DNA of 64,000 nucleotides. Source: Leidyana gryllorum EB-2025a. Lineage: Eukaryota; Apicomplexa. The notes beneath the pieces were generated by a model that worked only from the letters and a program-made list of their open reading frames with translations, was not told the origin of the DNA and made no database searches. Every line of letters starts with the position of its first letter. Within the stretch, counting starts at the first letter, position 1. Both the position numbers and the translations under genes were made by a program. The stretch covers positions 682,001 through 746,000 of the forward strand of contig JBLWGC010000104.1 of NCBI GenBank assembly GCA_048772705.1, read 5' to 3'. Below are positions 55,401-64,000 of the stretch, one piece after another.

Positions 55401-58400
55401 TTCTAACCCACACTCTCGCCCAAGGCCTCGAACCGCAAGCATTCGTGGTCAAAGACGTCGGTATCCAAAGTAAGACGATCAGGTCGGACGCCGATATATA
55501 CTCACTCCCCCCTGAACTCTCAGCAGCAGCAGCGGATTGGAACACGACGGCTAAACTCGACAATGCCCCTCAGAATGATAACACGGCGACGCCGCCTCGT
55601 CACCTACATTACCGTCTTACCCAAGACAGTATTGGAGCCCTCTCAGGTGACTCATCGCACGACTCTCTTCGGGAGTATGAACGTGAAGGTGGCCTCCTCG
55701 GGAGAGCTCACAGTTCAGCCACTCCCGATGATGAAACAACATCACGCTCCACAGTATCACCCGTCGAAACCCCTCTGCCACAAACGCCAGCAACTACGTC
55801 TACCTTTATTGAGAGTCCACCACCAACCGGACACAGCACAGTTCCCGACACACCTGGCTACCGCCAGTTCGAAGTGCCAGTTACTCCCACTCCCACCCCG
55901 ACAACTCCTCCTTCACCTACTCAACAGTCATCGACGAGCACCCGCTCTGTCGTTCCTCCTCTCAAACTACCAGCACGGCCACCAACTGACTACGTCGTTG
56001 TTGCCGCACCCTCCACCTTCGAAACTGAAGACGAAGGACGAACGGTCGATTCACTGCCATCACCTAGAATCTCGGCAGTATCTCCTCCTGTTCCTGATCA
56101 CGACCCTCAACGACTGCCTCGTACAGTGCAGGTCAAAGTTCTGCCCGAAGATCTCGTCATAGAGAGCCTTCATCCCGACAGCTCCAACTTTGAGAGTCTC
56201 GTTGTGCAAAGCAGCCAATCTGAGCAGGGTGGCAAAGAGGCGGAGCCTGGATGTGAATTCGAGAGCGAGCACACACTTAATAGTGGCAAGTTGGTTGATG
56301 TCCCTTTGATAGAAGAGAGCATAGACTCGCGATCAGTCCACACGGATGAAGTTAACCGGCATGCTGATACTTCAGTATTGCAGCTCTATGACACCCCCCG
56401 ATCAGTACGCACTCCACGGGCGGCTGCTCGAGTCCTCGCTCGCGGTCAGAATGGCTCGGAAGCAGAAGACGAATCTGCCGTTTCCCCGAATGAGGGCGAA
56501 ATCAGCTCAGTCAAACCTGTGGTCGATACAGAGGAAACTGTTGTAGTCGACGTCCATCCCAATATGGCCCTGGAGCGACTCTTAATGGAGGCCGAGAAAA
56601 TCAGACCACTACCTGCTGATGTGGGAGTGGCGCTGACCGGAGGCGAGCAGGCCGTCACTGCGGCTGAGGAGGGCGTGACCCGTCAGGTGACCCGTCCGCA
56701 ACCCTCCAAGGGTGGTGATCAATTAGCGGCTGCCCACGTTATTTTGTTGGATGCCGATGACACACTGATTCCAACCTCTGAACTGTGTGAAGAGAAATAC
56801 CTTGGTGAGTTCTGTGGTCTCGACAGCTCTGGAGGCCTCAGCGGACGTTCTCAAATGAGAATAGCCGGGAACTCACGGGGCAGACTCACTCGATCAATCC
56901 ACACTTGTTCTTCTTATGCTAGATCGAGAGCTCAACGACCTCCCAGAAGAATTCCGGGAACAATTGGAACTCTTGGATGTACAACTGACCTGCTTATTCG
57001 AACAACTGCACTCAATGGTGGTTTTGGAGAACATAGGTAAGGAATGATGAGGATAGGCAATTCTCCACCAACCTCTTGATTGTATTATTGCAGGTGAACA
57101 GAGTGCGAACTATGTTTTGTCGGTTGTCATCATCACAAATGCAACCCTCTCTCACATCCAGACGACATTCGAGAAGTTTTTGCCTCAATTGACAACGTTC
57201 TTCCGCAGTCGCAATATCAAAATCGATGAGCTCGTGTGCAGTGCGCGAGATATCTGGTCGGATGAATTTCCGTTCGAACACTTTTATGAGTTCTGGAAAG
57301 CTTGGACTCTGGAAGACATCTTGCGCGAGCTTAAAAGCGACGGAGTGCCCAATGTGACTGTAAGTCCGTGGTCCCTCGTGTGCTTGTGTGCTCGTGTCTC
57401 AATGCATCTGTGTAGAAACTGTGTGTGCCGGTTGTCTGACCGGACGGTGTAATCCATTTGGCTTGGTTTCCGATGGCCTTTGTTATTGACGGTTGGCATC
57501 TTTCAGGTTTTGACGATTGGAGACGATGAGCCTGAGCGCAAAGCTGCAGCTTATGTGGAGGTCGAGATGGAGGGTTTTGTGCAGGCAGTGAAGGTGGTGA
57601 AGATGGTGGGCCAGCCGAAGATCAGAGATCTGATTACTCAGTTGGAGCACATCAATGCCAATGTTCGTCGATACGTTACCGAAGACTCCGCATTCGATCT
57701 GCGGTATGAGTTGGGCGGCTTGACGCCCTCCAAGCGTCAGGCAGCCAAGGAGGCGCCGACAGTGAGCGAGGTTGCGCAAGTCCAGCCGCCTGAAATCCCT
57801 GACCGCATTGAAGCCCTGTTCATCCAATTCGAATTGAAATATGAGATCTTGTTTGACGCGTTCCGCACCATGGCTCAGGAAGACGTATTGCGGTTCGCCA
57901 ATGCATTGAAGGGGCTCGAAGCGCGTCAAGCGAATGAATTGGCTGCGTTTATAGCTGAGTGTCGGAGTTTCTTGTCTTTGTACAAGGGAATCGTGAACGA
58001 GCTCGAGCCGCCACCACTGAAGACCATTGTGTCCAATTTTCCGGCGGAGTCGCCTCTGGCGAAAAATGGCACGGACTCCGAGTCCTCGACTACCCCCTTC
58101 CACGATTCGGCTAGCATTCTGAATGCGCTGCAGAACGTTGTCAGGTTCTTGCTGCAGTATCCAAACCTGGTATCTACCTTGCCTAGCTTTGGCTGGCAGC
58201 TGTCCAGCAATGCGGATCTGATTGTTTCAGCGGTGCACCTGTTTCTAGCCTCTGTTGAGACCAGCGGAGCAGAACAGCAGCAGCAGCAACAACAACTACA
58301 GCAGCCATCCCCTCAGCAGCCTCCCCAGCAGGAAAAGCAATCGCAAGTGGATAGTGCCAATGACATCACCGCTCCTTCTACTGAACAGCAGCAGCAGGAG

Positions 58401-58412
58401 GATGATTCTTAG
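52433..58412 (+). CDS. Giant fusion: RRM, long disordered region, HAD-like domain
   Basis: Exons 52433-56804, 56923-57036, 57094-57359 and 57507-58412 give 1885 residues. Near residues 32-107 there is one RRM with RNP2-like LLVRHL and RNP1-like KGLGYITF. About 1300 residues of Ser/Pro/Thr-rich sequence follow, with a charged coiled coil near 720-790 (RILRERRLMEERYELQRMEE). From residue 1435 a HAD-like phosphatase fold appears: motif I LDADDTLIPTS, motif II IITNA, and motif IV IGDDEPE just after the last intron. The C-terminus is helical and ends in a polyglutamine stretch. The motif I Asp pair is intact, so catalysis is possible. No known family with this order was recognised. Confidence 0.8.
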
Positions 58413-58508
58413 CTATGTTTCCTTTTTCGTCGCTTCTACTTCTTCTGAACCGACCAAAAGCTCTTCTCCCCCCAATGGGCAGGAAGGAGTACGTTTTTTT
58501 GGGGTCCA

Positions 58509-59587
58509 ATGAGCAGCAGCAGGAAGCCAGAGGGGGCCCAGCCGCCCGAGCTGGTGAGTACTTGTGCTCTTTGAGATGGCCAAATCGTAATCATTGCAGC
58601 ACTACGATGCCGAGGAGGCTGAACTATACACTAAGCGCTCCCGTGTTGTCCAAGTCCAACAGGAGATGACCTCACGATGCATTGAGTTGCTGGAATTGCC
58701 AGAGGACGACACTTCTCGTTTCCTGTTGGATATCGGCTGCGGCAGCGGACTGTCTGGTGACGTTATAAGCGAAGAGGGGCACCAGTGGATCGGCGTCGAT
58801 GTGGCCCCGGCCATGTTGGAGTTGGCCCAGGAGAACGAGGTGGAAGGCGATTTGATTTTGGGCGATATCGGGCAAAGTGAGTTCAGAGCTGCTATCGGGC
58901 GACGGTATCATTCTGTTTCGCCGTCATCAGGAGGGTGTTGGCGCCCAGGGGTCTTTGATGGCGCAGTGTCTGTGTCCGTGATACAGTGGCTGTGCCACGC
59001 CTTCACGAGTCAGCAAGATCCCCGTCGTCGTCTCAAGACATTCTTCCAATGGCTGTATAACAGTCTGACAAAGGGGGCGAGAGCGGTAGGGAGGCCTGAA
59101 TGTTGCCGAAAACAACACAGAATCTCTGTAGGCGTTGCAGTTCTATCCCAGCCACGACCAACAGACTGAGATGATCGGACGGGCGGCTAAAGAAGCCGGA
59201 TTCGTCACGGGTTTCGTAGTTGACAACCCAGACAGTGAGAAGAAGAAAAAGTACGTTGTGTGGTCGTGTCAGCTACTGGTCCTTCTCTACTGCAGGGTGT
59301 ATCTGTTGCTGTCAGTTGGGGTCCCACTCGCACCGGGTGGAGCGCCAACTAACTTTGGAGGACAACACGGGACTGCTGGCGACGACGCCCAGCAGCAGCA
59401 GGTGATGTATGGGAAGATGCGTACCTACGGGACGTACGAGAGAAAGGGAGGACGTACCACGGGGAAGCGGACGAGCATCAAACAACGGGATTGGGTGTTA
59501 CAGAAGAAGGAGCAACAACGACAGAGGCAGATGGACGTACGACCTGACACCAAGTACACTGGTCGCAAGAGGAAGGATGGGTTCTGA
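58509..59587 (+). CDS. BUD23: 18S rRNA (guanine-N7) methyltransferase BUD23
   Basis: Methylates a guanine of 18S rRNA at N7 with TRMT112 during small-subunit maturation. Exons 58509-58553, 58600-58876, 58931-59085, 59132-59250 and 59296-59587, introns 45-54 nt, give 295 residues. SAM-binding LLDIGCGSGLSGD is followed by HQWIGVDVAPAMLE, EGDLILGDIGQ, FDGAVSVSVIQWLCHA and ALQFYPSHDQQ. The family-specific basic end is DWVLQKKEQQRQRQ to DTKYTGRKRKDGF. The end contains the usual nuclear-type basic cluster. A clear orthologue. Confidence 0.95.
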
Positions 59588-59717
59588 TAGAGGTTATCGA
59601 GCCGATGGACCGAGGGAGGACTCGACCAATTGCGAGGGACAGAACGATTTCATCGAAAAATTTGGAACGCTAAAGTTAATTCGCCTGAGGCTTTGGCGGT
59701 GAGGTCCAACACTCAAG

Positions 59718-60221
59718 ATGGTAAGATGATCAGATTTTTGAACGCCTGTATACTCACAATGCTCCTTGCAGACTGACGCAGCAGCTCAACCAAAGAAAAG
59801 GACCTTCAAGACCTTCTCTTACAGGGGTATCCCCCTTGAGAAGTTGATGGACATGAAGTTTGAGGAGGTGGTCGAGCTCTTGCCCGCCCGTCACCGCCGC
59901 AAATTCCTGCGTGGTGTCCATAAGTACCGCATGAAGTCTTTCCTGTCCAAGTTGGTCAAGGCCAAGAAGGAGACTCCTTATGGTCAGAAGCCCAAAACCA
60001 TAAAGACCCACTACAGAAACATGACTGTGACCCCCGAGATGATCGGATCTGTCGTCGGTGTCTACAACGGAAAGACTTTCATTGAGGTCGAAATCAAGCC
60101 TGAGATGATCGGACACTATCTTGGCGAGTTCTCTATCACCTACAAGCCCGTGAAACACGGCAAGTACGGTGCCACCACCGCCAAGGTCAACAACTCCAAG
60201 TTCTACCAGGTCAACTACTAG
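59718..60221 (+). CDS. RPS15: Small-subunit ribosomal protein uS19 (RPS15)
   Basis: Core protein of the 40S head. Exon 1 is the start ATG alone (59718-59720), then a 51-nt intron, then 59772-60221; 150 residues. Matches RPS15 throughout: [60 protein letters not shown] and [17 protein letters not shown] first intron directly after the ATG is a frequent arrangement in ribosomal protein genes. Codon use appears strongly biased toward C-ending and G-ending codons, as expected of a highly expressed gene. Confidence 0.97.
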
Positions 60222-60553
60222 ACGTGATCGAGCTTTTTGTTGTTACGCCTTCCAACTTGAACCCTCTTTGGTGAACACACGAGCAGTCTACTCAGCTTCT
60301 CATCGCCGTCAGTCCTCTGGATACGCTCCGCCCCTCAGCCAGCCGCCTCACACTCTCTCCACTGTCCGTAGCCGAGTCTTGACTGGACGAAAGTGGGGGC
60401 CGTTGTACTCTCTGTCTCTCCCCAATAGCCCCACTCGGCCTGACTGCAGCGACATACTCGAGTTTCTTACACTTCAACGCTCTATGAGGTTCAATGTTTA
60501 ACGCACCCAGTGTGGGCGTGCGAAAGAGTAATTCATGTATTTGTTTGTCCAGA
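60222..60553. other. 332-bp gap between convergent uS19 and Hsp70-like genes
   Basis: 3' flank of both genes. Nothing else recognised: no tRNA-like fold, no conserved frame, no repeat. Confidence 0.5.
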
Positions 60554-62083
60554 TCACATCAGGCGCAACACTTGTAGTGGAGCGTTAGTCTGAAGATGGA
60601 AACCGGTGACGGTCAAGACGCCACAGCGATTGACATCAAAAACGACTTTGAGTATGGGTTGATGGTCATCCGTGGCAGTCGGGCCGTTCACTCGATATAC
60701 CGCTGAGAGATTGTTCTCTCTGATTGCCGCGTTCTCGCCCTCTGATATCTGAAGTGTGATTCCCGGTTGCTGCTTGAGCATTGTACAGTATGTTCTGACG
60801 GACTGCGCTGGTAAGGGATCGTTATGAGCAAAGAGAACACAAGTCTGTGTGGGCGGGTTCTCGAATCCGAGTGAATAAGAGACCACGTCTCTGACAGAGA
60901 CGTCGTGGAATTTGGCGCCTTTCACACTGACGGTGTGAGCTGCGAATATTGCGGCTCCCACAGGTACAACATCAGATAAGTGAGGCGGTGTGTAGAGACG
61001 TTTGCCTCTAAAGAAGCTCTCCAAAAGTTGTCGTATCTTTGGAGTCTGAGAGGCACCGCCAAGGAGGACGATCTCGTCCACTTCGTCACCTTTGATCCGG
61101 CCGTCATACAGCACCTTCTCGATCATCTTGATGTATTTGTTAAAGTGTTCTGCGTTGAACTGATTGTACGTCGCCCGGGTGATGATGGTAGAAAAGTCGA
61201 TCTCCCCCTCTGTGAATTGGATTGTGCACCGCGTACTTGTGGACAGTTCCTTCTTGGCTTCCTCACACTCGTGACGCAAGCGAGCGTACGCCACAGGGTT
61301 GATTCGGATGTCAACTTGATTCTCTTCCAAATACTCATCAACGCAGTAGTCGACCAACCGATTAGTAAAGTCCTCTCCCCCGATGCCCGAGTCCCCTCCG
61401 ACGGCTCGCACTTCGACCTTTGAGTCCACCATATGCATCAGAGAAACAGCCGAGCTTCCTGCCCCAATATTGACGACCAATACCTTCTTGGGCTGGATAC
61501 GATTGCTCTTGTTCATCTGATATGCCAAACCTCCGGCCGTGGTATCGTTGATCAATCTCACATCTCGGAGCCCAGACAATCGACTGATGTTGATGGTGGC
61601 CTGTCGCTGGGCCTGGTTGAAGAAGGTGGGCACCACCAGCACCGACGCGTGTAACTTGTGCCCCAAAAACGCCTCTGCAGCGTCTCGAAGACGCTTCAAG
61701 ATCAAGGCTGAGAGAGTGACGGGATGAAAAGAGGTCAACTTGCCCTGAGCGACCGCCTGCACCAAGTTTTCACCATTGACCCCCATTCGGGTCTTGAAGG
61801 GTACCCGACTTCGATACTCCTTGGCAACCGGGTCAGTGAAACGACGTCCCAGTAGCCGTTTGAAGCAATATATAGTATTATCCGGGTCAGATGTCAGCCC
61901 CTCTTCGCCCAGCGCCCCCACGGTGTGCTGCTTGCCAACGAACCCCACCACAGATGGTAGCTCAAAGACGCCCTCATCCAGCGGGACGCGCTGAGCGACG
62001 CCATTCTTCACCACCGAAACCGACGAGAATCGGAGGCCAAGATCAAAAGCCGCAATCGTCTTACCCATAATCGTCTTACCCAT
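60554..62083 (-). CDS. Divergent Hsp70-like protein without the C-terminal lid
   Basis: Single exon, 509 residues. The Hsp70 ATPase core is clear: AFDLGLRFSSVSVV, VGALGEEGLTSDPDNTIYCF, ASVLVVPTFFNQAQRQAT, LINDTTAGGLAYQ and VDEIVLLGGASQTPKIRQLL. A beta substrate-binding domain follows (DVVSYSLGFENP to VLTVTGFHLQ). Then the protein stops, about 120-130 residues short of a typical cytosolic Hsp70, so the helical lid and EEVD are missing. Phosphate loop 1 reads DLGLRFS where Hsp70s have DLGTTxS, losing both Thr. ATP binding is plausible but hydrolysis may be altered. The start lies in a 15-bp duplication; the ATG at 62068 is the alternative. Confidence 0.85.
   Translation of the reverse strand: MGKTIMGKTIAAFDLGLRFSSVSVVKNGVAQRVPLDEGVFELPSVVGFVGKQHTVGALGEEGLTSDPDNTIYCFKRLLGRRFTDPVAKEYRSRVPFKTRMGVNGENLVQAVAQGKLTSFHPVTLSALILKRLRDAAEAFLGHKLHASVLVVPTFFNQAQRQATINISRLSGLRDVRLINDTTAGGLAYQMNKSNRIQPKKVLVVNIGAGSSAVSLMHMVDSKVEVRAVGGDSGIGGEDFTNRLVDYCVDEYLEENQVDIRINPVAYARLRHECEEAKKELSTSTRCTIQFTEGEIDFSTIITRATYNQFNAEHFNKYIKMIEKVLYDGRIKGDEVDEIVLLGGASQTPKIRQLLESFFRGKRLYTPPHLSDVVPVGAAIFAAHTVSVKGAKFHDVSVRDVVSYSLGFENPPTQTCVLFAHNDPLPAQSVRTYCTMLKQQPGITLQISEGENAAIRENNLSAVYRVNGPTATDDHQPILKVVFDVNRCGVLTVTGFHLQTNAPLQVLRLM
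62054..62083 (-). repeat. 15-bp tandem duplication at the Hsp70-like start codon
   Basis: ATGGGTAAGACGATT occurs twice in a row, so the protein begins MGKTIMGKTI and there are two equivalent start codons. Each copy is perfect, which suggests a recent slip. Confidence 0.9.
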
Positions 62084-62309
62084 AGTGCATGCCGATTAAT
62101 GTGTAATGTGGACCTCATCCAGATGCTTACTTTCCACACTCCTTCGCTCTGGATCCAATCCCTCCCTCTTCGCTCTACTGAGCCGCTGCTCTCCACTCAC
62201 ACACGCCAAAGGGACATTAGTGTCTCGGTGCCACACGAACAACCGGTCAGGAGAAGGGTTACACAGATCAGATCACAGCAAATGATAAATGTGTGTGTCA
62301 AAACACCGC

Positions 62310-63098
62310 TCAAAGGCTGCTGTCTTTGTGGGCAATCCAGGCTTCAAACAAGAATCCACGGAACCAATCGTAATAACGGGTGAATCCAGCATCTCTGAGC
62401 CTCTTCTCGTGGGTGATGATAGTGTCAGGTAGGAGCACCCCTTCCAAAGCCCGTTCTTTCAGCGCTATCTCCTCCTCCGAGTATCCATTGAGTGCCTTGA
62501 AGTTGTGATAGAGTTCGCGCAAATACGCCTGATCAGTCTCGTTCTCGGCTTTGCACTTCTCAGCCAGGATCAGTATGCCGCCAGGAAGCAGAACATCGTA
62601 TATGTGCGCGATCAAGGCGTCGCGACTTGAGGGGTCCAGGAACTGCAGAGTGAACGTACACAATACCATGTGACAGGGCTTCAGCCGCATCTTGGTGATG
62701 TCTCCGAGTATCACCTCGGTCTCGGCGTTGGTAACTTGGGCCTGCAAATACTTGGTGGCTGCTTGAACCATCGGTTCAGACGAGTCGATGGCAACGATCT
62801 GAGACCCCGCATTAATGGGGAGGCCTTTGCTGGCGGCGATGGCGGCGTGTCCCCAAGCAGCTCCCAAATCATATATCAGCAGCTTCTCCTCGGGTTGGAC
62901 TTGGAGGGTGCGGGTAATGGCAGTAATTCCGTCCAAGAGCAGTTCGTAGCCCGGAATCGAGCGCCTGATCATGTCATCAAAAACCTCGGAGACTGTAGCC
63001 CCAAACTCGAATGGGAAGGGGGGCTCAACGCCCTTGAAGACCTCATCTTTCTGTCGGAGGGGGAGAGAACCTGCGTCAGATGCGAGAGGTTTAGTCAT
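62310..63098 (-). CDS. cmoA: CmoA-like carboxy-SAM synthase / methyltransferase of bacterial type
   Basis: Matches E. coli CmoA over its length. CmoA makes carboxy-S-adenosylmethionine from SAM and prephenate for tRNA wobble uridine modification. Single exon, 262 residues. Shared blocks: TVSEVFDDMIRRSIPGYELL (CmoA VAEVFPDMIQRSVPGY), IYDLGAAWGHAA, IVAIDSSEPMV, EVILGDITKM, CTFTLQFLDPSSRDALIAHI and HNFKALNGYSEEEIALKE. At the place of E. coli Arg199, remembered as the carboxylate contact, this protein has Glu215 followed by Arg216. CmoA is typical of bacteria; no CmoB is in this window. It is flanked by eukaryotic genes and both its 5' and 3' sides are ordinary. The function may have drifted to another SAM reaction. 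Confidence 0.85.
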   Translation of the reverse strand: MTKPLASDAGSLPLRQKDEVFKGVEPPFPFEFGATVSEVFDDMIRRSIPGYELLLDGITAITRTLQVQPEEKLLIYDLGAAWGHAAIAASKGLPINAGSQIVAIDSSEPMVQAATKYLQAQVTNAETEVILGDITKMRLKPCHMVLCTFTLQFLDPSSRDALIAHIYDVLLPGGILILAEKCKAENETDQAYLRELYHNFKALNGYSEEEIALKERALEGVLLPDTIITHEKRLRDAGFTRYYDWFRGFLFEAWIAHKDSSL

Positions 63099-63305
63099 GA
63101 GGAATCTTTTCTACTCTGCCCAGTCGCGGTCGCCCTCAATTGGCGTGTTGAAGCCCGTCGAATGATTTACAGGGTTTGACTGGCTGGAGGTTGAGGAAAA
63201 AATACGGAGTCTCCAATCGGAAATGGCTCAACATGAGATAACAAGACACATAACTACAGAAAAATAGCCTCAAATACAGCTTAAGCATAAGCATTAGCGA
63301 GTATG

Positions 63306-63859
63306 TCATAAAGAAACATACTCGTGATGGGGTCTCCGGTGCCACACGTCACACAGAGTACGCCCAAGAGTTCGCTCAGATGAGACTGTATCATCTATTT
63401 GGGTTGCTATTTGCATGTCGTCGGCCGACAGCGGTTGGGAGAGTGTTCTCGTATCATTCAATTTCAGACACACTTTCCCTTCAAAGCCCAGTAGAGATAC
63501 AATCATGATGAGATGGAGTTCCAGCACGGGATCTGTTCCGAAGGGCCAGCGAAATACAGCTAATCCCTCCTCCTCATGTAGTCAGGCAGTTAATGCGCTC
63601 GTCAATAGGAGACTTCAATGACATCTTCGTCTAGTCCGATAACAGGATAGGCATGACACGTTTGCAGCAGTGATATCTCGAGGTCGGACGGACGACCCCA
63701 AGGCCCGTATTTGTGCCCTGCGGACTCATTCACATGATCTTCCACCTGGAGTCGCACCAGGTTGGCAACAGCTTCCACCTCCCTAAAATACTGAGGGAGT
63801 GACCTCGTTTGGGAGCTTTCCAGACATGATTCCTTAGTACGAACGGGGGAGCACGCCAT
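63306..63859 (-). CDS. Small uncharacterised protein
   Basis: Not recognised. Exons 63614-63859 and 63306-63572, joined in phase 0 across a 41-nt intron with a GAG acceptor, give 170 residues. An N-terminal helix (YFREVEAVANLVRLQVEDHV) leads to SDLEISLLQTCHAYPVIGLD. The second exon continues LAVFRWPFGTDPVLELHLIM and ends in HRRPHHEYVSL. No signal peptide or motif. The 141 bp upstream, to the window end, show nothing recognisable. Confidence 0.5.
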
Positions 63860-64000
63860 CAGAATTTGTAGCGATCAAATCTAAAGTCTAACGCAGAGAT
63901 TGGGGTTTTCAAGATTCAGATTCTTTTGGGTTAAAGACGTGTCAGGTGTGTCTTGCGCCATCTGATCTTCACATTGCCTAACTAACTATCGATCTAAACG

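Noticed and set aside
55563-56162. Second overlapping frame of about 200 codons in the same exon
   Set aside because: Same reason: low-complexity Pro/Ser sequence, no recognisable domain and no start context.
1-64000. Transposons, retroelements or viral insertions
   Set aside because: No reverse transcriptase, integrase, transposase or capsid-like protein, and no long terminal or inverted repeats, were recognised anywhere in the window.

Overview
The window comes from a compact nuclear genome of a microbial eukaryote. Genes sit on both strands, often only 6 to 80 bp apart, and most are cut by very short GT-AG introns. Most introns I could place are 35 to 58 nt, with a few of 85 to 296 nt. 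Splice phase is consistent across every gene I rebuilt. A calcium-dependent protein kinase with four EF hands and a short PKA regulatory subunit without a dimerisation domain point to an alveolate, possibly an apicomplexan relative. A dynein intermediate chain and a HORMA axis protein indicate dynein-based transport and meiosis. No organellar, prophage, CRISPR or retroelement sequence was seen. The lineage call is inference; no rRNA is present to test it.

Layout, left to right. (1) 1-12.7 kb: a RAD5/HLTF-like translocase cut by the window edge, a full ABCC transporter, histone acetyltransferase HAT1, and two neighbouring proteins I do not recognise. (2) 13.2-25.7 kb: a GRAM/WBP2-like protein with a Pro-Gln-Gly-Tyr tail, a CDPK, a 2281-residue MARCHF6/Doa10 ubiquitin ligase and a protoglobin-like protein. 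(3) 25.7-34.4 kb: RTEL1, phosphoglucomutase and dynein intermediate chain, all on the minus strand. (4) 34.4-38.3 kb: a GPI-anchored-looking surface protein, a secreted coiled-coil protein, a HOP1/HORMAD protein and a small orphan. (5) 38.3-47.2 kb: a GAR-like protein, a Cys-Cys-tailed protein head to head with PKA-R, a PSI membrane protein, an RBM22-like protein without RRM, a REEP/Yop1 protein, an RMP1-like protein, an orphan and MPDU1. (6) 47.3-60.2 kb: glutamate 5-kinase, orphans, SF1, a 1885-residue RRM plus HAD-like fusion, BUD23 and ribosomal protein uS19. (7) 60.5-64 kb: a divergent Hsp70, an intronless CmoA-like methyltransferase and a short orphan.

Functional themes are genome maintenance and meiosis (RAD5, RTEL1, HOP1, HAT1), RNA processing and ribosome biogenesis (SF1, RBM22-like, BUD23, possible RMP1, uS19), ER quality control and membrane shape (MARCHF6, MPDU1, REEP) and Ca2+/cAMP signalling (CDPK, PKA-R). 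The genes are packed as independent units and do not form an operon. The least expected items are the bacterial-type CmoA homologue, the RRM-HAD fusion, the protoglobin-like protein, the RRM-less RBM22 and the lidless Hsp70. Exon limits were worked out by hand from splice signals, phase and family conservation; they are predictions.
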